Below are positions 6,191-10,979 of a stretch of 10,979 nt of DNA, piece after piece. The notes beneath the pieces are model-generated. The model saw only the letters and a program-made list of their open reading frames with translations. It ran no database searches and was not told the DNA's origin. The translations under genes were made by a program, and so were the position numbers. How positions within the stretch are numbered: position 1 is the stretch's first letter; each line of letters starts with the position of its first letter. Source of the stretch: JBOGZD01 sp050697155 (lineage in GTDB: Bacteria; Actinomycetota; Thermoleophilia; Solirubrobacterales; 70-9). The stretch covers positions 1 to 10,979 of the forward strand of contig JBOGZD010000096.1 in NCBI GenBank assembly GCA_050697155.1, in the 5' to 3' direction.

Positions 6191-6562
6191 ATGCGCGATC
6201 CCAGCGAGAAGGCGAGCGCGGCTCCTGCCACCCGGGCCGAAGTGTGCGATGAGATCGGCCGAATGGTGAGCTCGATCTGGCAACGGCGTTCGGGTGTTCG
6301 CCCTGCGGGCGTGAGCACTGAGTACGTGGGCGATGCGGTTCGGTGCGAGATCCGGCAGGGCGAGAGCCCACCCGACGTCGCCGGTGACGAAACAGAGGAT
6401 GCGAGCATCGGCTCGTTCGATTCCCGCGGCTACCAACACGAGGCACAGGCGGCGGTCAAGCGCTTGACCGGAAGGACCGTGCTTGCCTTCATCGCCAAGC
6501 AGGGCGAGAACGGGTCGGCGAAGAACGTCTTCATTCTCGAGCGGGTGCTGGTCAAGCACTGA
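6191..6562 (+). CDS. MpsC/DUF2294-like protein
   Basis: A 123-residue soluble protein resembling the DUF2294 family, named in databases after MpsC, a component tied to a Na+-translocating, bicarbonate-related system in Staphylococcus. Visible landmarks are the N-terminal helix with VCDEIGRMVSSIW (18-30), the strand AVRCEI (49-54), a helix from about 80 containing YQHEAQAAVKRLTGR (81-95), VLAFIAK (97-103) and the terminal VFILERV (113-119). The length is that of a single-domain member, and the middle (55-78) is acidic and looks variable. The biochemical role of stand-alone members is not known, so sodium transport should not be assumed. ATG 6191 is supported by AGGAAGAGG ending five bases upstream. 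It stands alone on the plus strand, and its last 11 bases overlap the end of the convergent transporter gene. Confidence 0.65.
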   Translation: MRDPSEKASAAPATRAEVCDEIGRMVSSIWQRRSGVRPAGVSTEYVGDAVRCEIRQGESPPDVAGDETEDASIGSFDSRGYQHEAQAAVKRLTGRTVLAFIAKQGENGSAKNVFILERVLVKH

Positions 6563-7424
6563 CCTCCGACGTCCCGTGCGTGGCTCGCACGGGGGCGGGA
6601 ATCAGGGCCGCGCCCGCGATGACGAGACAGAAGGCGAGCATCCGCCCCGTGATCTCGAGTGCCCCGGCGCCGATCGGGTCTCGGAAGACGAGGATCCCGC
6701 CGAGGATCGCGATCAGGTTGGCGGCGACCGAGGTCAGGGCGATCACCTCGACGCCCGGCCCGAGCTGCAGGCCCCGCGCGGATGTGTAGAAGGCGATCAC
6801 CGAGGCGATCAGCGCCGCCAGCGTCCACGGGCTGATCAGCCCGAGCACATCGCCGAAGTCGTCGGCGAGGAACTTGATCGCCACATCGGAGACGCCGAAG
6901 AGCGCCCCCGCGGTGGCCCCGAGCAACAACCCCTCCGCGGCGTCCGGGACGCGGTGGTGACTCGAGAACACCGCAACTGCAACGCCGACGACGAGCACGC
7001 CGCCCTCGATCGCGATCAACGCCGCCAGGGCGAACTCGCGCGGCTCGGCGGCGCCGGAGCCCGACGTCAGGCCGATGATCGCGAGCCCGACCGCGGTGAC
7101 GGTCACGCCGATCCACTGGCGGCGTCCGAGGTGGAAGCCGAAGAAACGCTCGGCGAAGACGGCGACGAGAACGATGCCGGCCGAGAGCACGGCCTGGACG
7201 ATCGAGAGCGGGGCGAGGGCGAGGGCCCCGACGTGCAGCAGCCAGGCGACGACCGCGATCCCCCACCCGATCGCGAACCACCGCGAGCGAAAGAGGTTGG
7301 CGGCGCTGCGCAGCGGGTGCCGGGCCTGAACCGCCGGCGCTGCGACCGCGCCGCGGTGCTTGAGCAGGAACGAGATGCTGGTTGCAGCGGCGCAGGCGAC
7401 CGCGAGGGCGAATCCGAGGGTCAC
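6552..7424 (-). CDS. DMT-superfamily membrane transporter (NIPA/EamA-like)
   Basis: A 290-residue integral membrane protein with about nine hydrophobic segments (roughly 2-21, 49-70, 73-93, 102-121, 129-152, 164-184, 199-215, 225-246, 259-277). Family-like signatures are LAPLSIVQAVLSAGIVLVAV followed by a RRQWIGVTVTAVGLAIIGL helix, and GVSDVAIKF near 177-185. The overall pattern is that of the drug/metabolite transporter superfamily, nearest in look to NIPA-type putative Mg2+ transporters. The substrate cannot be read from the sequence. GTG 7424 overlaps the TGA of the preceding hydrolase gene by four bases (GTGA), with a modest GGTGG upstream, so translation is probably coupled. It is the last gene of the minus-strand operon and ends 11 bases inside the convergent MpsC-like gene. 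Confidence 0.85.
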   Translation of the reverse strand: MTLGFALAVACAAATSISFLLKHRGAVAAPAVQARHPLRSAANLFRSRWFAIGWGIAVVAWLLHVGALALAPLSIVQAVLSAGIVLVAVFAERFFGFHLGRRQWIGVTVTAVGLAIIGLTSGSGAAEPREFALAALIAIEGGVLVVGVAVAVFSSHHRVPDAAEGLLLGATAGALFGVSDVAIKFLADDFGDVLGLISPWTLAALIASVIAFYTSARGLQLGPGVEVIALTSVAANLIAILGGILVFRDPIGAGALEITGRMLAFCLVIAGAALIPAPVRATHGTSEVSA

Positions 7425-8038
7425 GCCACCGAGGTCAAGGCATCCGGGAGCCAGGCACGTACCGCGTCGGCCACTGCCTCGACATCCCTGAGGCCGTGAT
7501 TGCCCGGGACCCGCACCACCTTGCGTCGCTTGCCGTCGGGAGGCATGCCGAACTGGTCCCTCTCGCCCTGCACGACCAGCACCGGGACCTCGACCGCGTC
7601 GAGCTCGGGCAGCCGGCTCGGGGGCGGGTTGTCGGAGCGGCGCTTGGGCTGGAGCGGGAACGCGAGGCAGAGCACCGCCACGGCGCCGGTCGCCTCGGCG
7701 CAGCGGCAGGCCACCCGCGCGCTCAGGGAGCGGCCGCCGGCGATCAGCGGCAGGCCGTCCAGCTCGTTCGCGGTCAGGTGCTCGACCACCGCCAGCCAGG
7801 CGGCGTCGAGCTGCTTCGCCGGCGCGGGAGACTTCCGCCCGGCGACGCGGTAGGGCTGCTCGACGAGCGCGACCGTGATCCCGTGCTCGACCGCGGCGTC
7901 CTTCGCCGCGACCAGGTCGGCGGCCTCCACCCCTCCCGCGGCTCCGTGTCCAAGGACCAGCGCCGCCTTCGCGTCATCGGCCTGATGAACGTGGGCCTTC
8001 GCCGGCCCGTGCGGGGTGTCGATCTCGATCAGCGTCAA
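7421..8038 (-). CDS. Alpha/beta hydrolase (KANL3/Tex30-like)
   Basis: A 205-residue compact alpha/beta hydrolase. GHGAAGG (30-36) is the oxyanion turn. The nucleophile elbow reads GGRSLS (101-106) with Ser104. The acid is probably Asp161 in VQGERDQFG and the general base His181 in PGNHGL, so all three catalytic residues seem present. The short length and the GHGAGG/GGRS pattern match the small KANL3/Tex30-like (dienelactone-hydrolase-like) group, whose natural substrate is unknown. The start appears to be TTG at 8038, 20 bp after the MFS stop; GAGGG is present but about 13 bases away, so initiation looks weak or coupled. Its TGA overlaps the transporter start downstream. No signal peptide, so it should act in the cytosol. 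Confidence 0.85.
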   Translation of the reverse strand: MTLIEIDTPHGPAKAHVHQADDAKAALVLGHGAAGGVEAADLVAAKDAAVEHGITVALVEQPYRVAGRKSPAPAKQLDAAWLAVVEHLTANELDGLPLIAGGRSLSARVACRCAEATGAVAVLCLAFPLQPKRRSDNPPPSRLPELDAVEVPVLVVQGERDQFGMPPDGKRRKVVRVPGNHGLRDVEAVADAVRAWLPDALTSVA

Positions 8039-8058
8039 GGCGCGTTCAGGCCCTCAGG

Positions 8059-9282
8059 CTAATACTCGGTGCCCGCGAGCTCCGGCGGGCGTCGGGCCGC
8101 CGGTCGCTCGGCCTCGCGGTCCTGGACGAGGGCCGCGGCCAACGCGGTTACCGCCATCGCCAGCGCCGCCGCACGCACCGAGACGAGGTCGGCGATCGTG
8201 CCGTCGATCGCGGCCGAGAGCGGCCTCGTGCCGAGGAAGGCGACGCCCCAGAGTGCCATCACCCGGCCGCGGAGCAGGTCGGGGACGCGCTCCTGGAGCT
8301 GGGTGGTGACCGAGGTGATCGCGACGATGAAGCCGGCGCCGGCGAGCGCCAGGGTCGCCACGGCGTAGGCGGGCACCTCGCTGAAGGCGAACGCGCCGAT
8401 CGCGGCCGCCAGCGCCGCCAGCCCCGTGCTCGCCGCTCGCTCGCGGCCCATCAGGTCGCGGATCCGGTCGACGAAGAAGGCGGCGGCCACTGCCCCGGCG
8501 CCGAAGGCGCTCACCATCAGCCCCACCAGCCCCGCGCCGCCGCCGACCTCCTCCGCCATCGGCGGGGTGAGGGTGTTGATCGGGTCGGTGGCGAAGCCGA
8601 TCGCGACCATGGTCGCCAGCAGGACGACCGCGCGCCGGTCCGCGCGCACCCAGCGAAGCCCGACCAGGACCGCGCGGTCGCCTCCGGGCGGCTCGCGCGT
8701 AAAGCGGGGCCTGATCGTCGCCATCACGGCGAGCAGCACGGTGAAGCTCGCGACGTTGACCGAGAACGCGAGCGAGGCGTCGGCCTCGATCAGGATCAGG
8801 CCCGCGATCGCCGGCCCGATCCCGCGGGCGAGGTTGAAGGTGACCCCGTTTAGGGCGATCGCGCGGTCGAGGTCGCGCTCTGCGACCAGCGCCGGGATCA
8901 GCGCCTGCATCGCGGGGATCGAGAACGCGCCTCCGATCCCGATCACGAGCGTGCCGAGATAGATCGGCCACGGCCCGGGCAGGTCGTCGGCGCCGACGAC
9001 CGCGGTCGGCACGGCTACAGCGAGAGCACCCATCAGCGCCACGGCCTGCCCCGCGATCAGCATCCGGCGGCGGTCGTAGCGGTCGGTGAGCGCGCCCGCC
9101 CACGGCTGGAGCACCAGCGCGCCCGCCCACAGGCAAGCCGTCACCGCTCCCACCGCCACCGCCGAGCCGGTGAGCTCGAAGACGACCACCGCGGCGGCGA
9201 CGTTGTGGATCCAGTTGCCGCAGTTGGAAACGAGGTTGCCGAAGAAGAACGGACCGTAGACGCGGTCACGAAGCAGCGCCAC
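8059..9282 (-). CDS. MFS transporter, EntS-like exporter (MFS_3 type)
   Basis: A 407-residue transporter with about twelve hydrophobic segments. Motif A between helices 2 and 3 is clear: GALTDRYDRRRM (63-74). The N-terminus (RDRVYGPFFFGNLVSNCGNWI), the SIPAMQALIPALV segment with RAIALNGVTFNLARGIGPAIAG, and RGRVMALWGVAFLGTRPL in the second half are typical of MFS_3 exporters such as EntS. These move siderophores, drugs or other small molecules outward with a proton gradient; the substrate here is unknown. The tail after residue 385 is short and rich in Arg/Pro/Glu. GTG 9282 lies three bases after the NhaP stop and has only a weak ribosome site, which suggests coupling. It is the second gene of the operon. 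Confidence 0.92.
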   Translation of the reverse strand: MALLRDRVYGPFFFGNLVSNCGNWIHNVAAAVVVFELTGSAVAVGAVTACLWAGALVLQPWAGALTDRYDRRRMLIAGQAVALMGALAVAVPTAVVGADDLPGPWPIYLGTLVIGIGGAFSIPAMQALIPALVAERDLDRAIALNGVTFNLARGIGPAIAGLILIEADASLAFSVNVASFTVLLAVMATIRPRFTREPPGGDRAVLVGLRWVRADRRAVVLLATMVAIGFATDPINTLTPPMAEEVGGGAGLVGLMVSAFGAGAVAAAFFVDRIRDLMGRERAASTGLAALAAAIGAFAFSEVPAYAVATLALAGAGFIVAITSVTTQLQERVPDLLRGRVMALWGVAFLGTRPLSAAIDGTIADLVSVRAAALAMAVTALAAALVQDREAERPAARRPPELAGTEY

Positions 9283-9285
9283 GCG

Positions 9286-10872
9286 TTAGATCTCGAGCCG
9301 CGACTCTTCGAGGTCGAGGTCGCGCTCGACCCGCCGCATGACCTCACTCGAGATCAGGCGCTCGGTTCGCAGCTGCACGATCGCCGCCCGCTGGGCCTCG
9401 ATCACCTCGTGCATCAGCCGCTGGTAGGCGAGCGAGCGTTCCGCGATGCCGTCCTCGTCCTCGAGCTCGCCGCTCAGCGTCGCGAATCGCCGCCGGCGGT
9501 AGGAGTAGAGGCCGCGAAGCCGCTCGACGGTGTCCTCGAGGGTCCAGTCCTCGGCCGCGAGCCCGTCGAGACGCTCGAGCGCCGCCTCGGCCGCGGCGAT
9601 CCGGGTCGCGTGCTCCTCCGCCTCCTCCTCCGCGCCGTCGTCGATCACCCCGAGCCTGCGAATCAGCGCCGGCAGGGTGAGCCCCTGGACCACCAGTGTG
9701 AACAGGACGACGCAGTAGGCGAGGAAGATCACCAGCTCGCGCTCGGGGAAGGGCGCGCCGGCATCGGTCTGGAGCGGCAGCGCAAGCGCGGCGGCGAGCG
9801 TGACGGCGCCTCGCATCCCCGCCCACCCAACCACCACGCGCTGCGTTGCCCCCACCCGGCGCTCGACCTGGCTCGGTCGGCGGTCGAGCACCCGGATCAC
9901 GTACGGGGTCGTGAACAGCCACACGAACCTCGCACCGACGACGACGGCGATCACCGCGAGCCCGTAGCCGGCCAGGGTGGCGATCTCGATCCCCGAGACC
10001 GCGTCGAGGATGCTCGGGAGCTGAAGGCCGATGAGCACGAACAGGACCGCGTTGAGCAGGAAGACGATCAGCTCCCACACCGCGAACCCCTGGATCCGCA
10101 TCTGCGCGCTTGAGATCCGGGGCGCGAGCCAGCCGAGGTAGATCCCCGCGGTCACCGCCGCGAGGACGCCGGAGACCCCCAGCTCCTCGGCCGGCAGGTA
10201 GGCGGCGAAGCCGCTGAACAGCGAGATCGTGATCTCGACCGGGACGTCGTCGAGCCGCCGCCGCACCTCGGCGATCGCGGCGCCGACCACGAGCCCGACC
10301 GCGATCCCGCCGACCACCGCGACGACGAAGTCGACGCTCGCGTCGAAGAGCGAGAAGCTGCCGCCGATCGCGGCCGCGACCGCGACCCGGTAGGCGATCA
10401 GCGCGCCGGAGTCGTTGACCAGGCTCTCCCCCTCGATCAGGTTCACCAGCCTGCGGGGGGCCCCGAGCTGCCGCGTGATCGCGGTCGCGGCGACCGGGTC
10501 GGTCGGCGAGACGATCGCCCCGAGCGCGAACGCCACCGCCCACGGCAGGTCGATGAGCGCGTGGGCGACGACCGCGACCGCGCAGGTCGTGAGCAGCACC
10601 AGCCCGATCGAGGTCAGCGACAGTGCCCGCGCGTCGGCGCGCAGCGCCCGCAGGTCGGCGAAGAAGGCGGCGACGTAGAGCAGCGGCGGCAGGAAGATCA
10701 CCAGCACCAGGTCCGGCTCCAGCTCGACGTCGGGCACCCCGGGCACGAACCCGATCGGGATCGCGCCGAGCACGAGCACGATCGGGTACGGGATGTCGAG
10801 CAGGCGGGCGATCACGCTCAGCGCGGGGATCGCGACGCACAGGCCGAGGATCAGCAGCTCGGTCTCGTGCAT
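9286..10872 (-). CDS. nhaP: Na+/H+ antiporter, CPA1 (NhaP) family
   Basis: A 528-residue cation/proton antiporter of the CPA1 family, which normally exchanges cytoplasmic Na+ (or K+) for H+ across the cell membrane. The transport core is intact: SPTDPVA with Thr124-Asp125, EGESLVNDSGAL with Asn153-Asp154 (the ND pair of electroneutral exchangers), and WAGMRGAVTLA with Arg354. About 12-13 membrane segments fill residues 5-410. A hydrophilic, helical cytoplasmic tail follows (about 415-528) with acidic EEEAEEHA, a likely coiled coil, and LYSYRRRRFATL. Such tails usually regulate activity. ATG 10872 is clear although no strong Shine-Dalgarno precedes it. It is the first gene of the minus-strand operon and its promoter must lie in or beyond the 46 bp before the divergent gene. 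Confidence 0.95.
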   Translation of the reverse strand: MHETELLILGLCVAIPALSVIARLLDIPYPIVLVLGAIPIGFVPGVPDVELEPDLVLVIFLPPLLYVAAFFADLRALRADARALSLTSIGLVLLTTCAVAVVAHALIDLPWAVAFALGAIVSPTDPVAATAITRQLGAPRRLVNLIEGESLVNDSGALIAYRVAVAAAIGGSFSLFDASVDFVVAVVGGIAVGLVVGAAIAEVRRRLDDVPVEITISLFSGFAAYLPAEELGVSGVLAAVTAGIYLGWLAPRISSAQMRIQGFAVWELIVFLLNAVLFVLIGLQLPSILDAVSGIEIATLAGYGLAVIAVVVGARFVWLFTTPYVIRVLDRRPSQVERRVGATQRVVVGWAGMRGAVTLAAALALPLQTDAGAPFPERELVIFLAYCVVLFTLVVQGLTLPALIRRLGVIDDGAEEEAEEHATRIAAAEAALERLDGLAAEDWTLEDTVERLRGLYSYRRRRFATLSGELEDEDGIAERSLAYQRLMHEVIEAQRAAIVQLRTERLISSEVMRRVERDLDLEESRLEI

Positions 10873-10918
10873 GGTCAGCCGCGGTCTACCAGACGCGGCC
10901 GGCTGTCAGGGTGTGGGC
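10873..10918. promoter_or_regulatory. Short divergent promoter region
   Basis: Only 46 bp separate the antiporter start (leftward) from the probable start of the next gene (rightward), so control signals for both must overlap or reach into coding DNA. No clear -10/-35 pair is recognised on either strand. A CAGGG at 10907-10911 fits a ribosome site for the rightward gene. Confidence 0.35.
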
Positions 10919-10979
10919 GTGCGCGCCACCCTTGCCGCCGTCGCGGCCCTCGCCACGGGCGTGGCGGGCGCCGCGCCAC
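10919..10979 (+). CDS. N-terminus of a probable secreted protein, cut by the window end
   Basis: GTG 10919, seven bases after CAGGG, opens a frame of 20 codons: one Arg, then an Ala/Leu/Val-rich stretch (ATLAAVAALATGVAGAAP). This looks like a signal peptide with a possible AxA cleavage site. An in-frame GTG at 10913 would add two residues. The mature protein lies outside the window, so no function can be given. It is divergent from the antiporter gene. Confidence 0.45.
   Translation, partial: MRATLAAVAALATGVAGAAP

Noticed and set aside
6483..7499. Open frame of 338 codons on the plus strand
   Set aside because: It runs antisense to the DMT transporter and is low-complexity Glu/Arg/Asp sequence with no domain.
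8054..9136. Open frame of 360 codons on the minus strand in another frame of the MFS gene
   Set aside because: Arg/Gly/Asp-rich shadow of the transporter with no hydrophobic segments.
9205..10113. Open frame of 302 codons on the plus strand, and a second 498-codon minus frame (9344-10840)
   Set aside because: Both lie over the NhaP gene, whose membrane segments and TD, ND and R motifs are unmistakable. The alternatives are Arg/Asp/Pro-rich mirror sequence.
1..10979. CRISPR array, tRNA/rRNA, transposase, integrase or prophage genes
   Set aside because: No regularly spaced repeats, no cloverleaf or conserved rRNA sequence, and no frame resembling a recombinase or phage protein was seen.

Overview
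The window is GC-rich DNA with GTG and TTG starts alongside ATG, short intergenic gaps and 4-bp stop/start overlaps. With a DUF2630 protein, an MpsC-like (DUF2294) protein, an NhaA-type thioredoxin domain and cupin and peroxidase families of actinobacterial flavour, this points to a soil-type actinobacterium. The class Thermoleophilia (Solirubrobacterales/Gaiellales) is my best guess from recall of similar proteins; I could not test it.

Layout. Positions 2-1153 (minus) hold a PD-(D/E)XK-like protein whose DNA looks less GC-rich than the rest. A divergent gap of about 290 bp separates it from a flavin disulfide reductase (1444-2805, plus). Positions 2833-4249 (minus) form a leftward run: a heme-peroxidase remnant, a DUF2630 protein overlapping its stop codon, an ABM-like dimeric-barrel protein and a small helical protein.

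Positions 3695-6052 are the unusual part. A 5'-truncated peroxidase meets a 5'-truncated thioredoxin (CPFC) domain head to head near 4249. This is followed, one frame off, by a cyclic-nucleotide-binding plus glutaredoxin-like module that has no usual start and no thioredoxin reductase domain behind it. Last comes a 5'-truncated cupin broken by one extra T. I read this as a block of gene remnants made by deletion or rearrangement, or as an assembly chimera. Raw reads would decide.

Positions 6191-6562 (plus) encode an MpsC/DUF2294-like protein that converges on, and overlaps by 11 bp, a four-gene minus-strand operon read from 10872 down to 6552: NhaP-type Na+/H+ antiporter, MFS exporter, alpha/beta hydrolase and DMT/NIPA-like transporter. 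A divergent gene with a signal-peptide-like N-terminus starts at about 10919 and runs off the end.

How the genes may work together: the right-hand operon looks like membrane ion and solute handling, and the remnant block holds pieces of redox genes. I saw no CRISPR array, rRNA or tRNA, transposase or recognisable insertion sequence. No clear new multi-gene system is evident. The most notable items are the truncated redox block and the disulfide reductase without its usual catalytic histidine.
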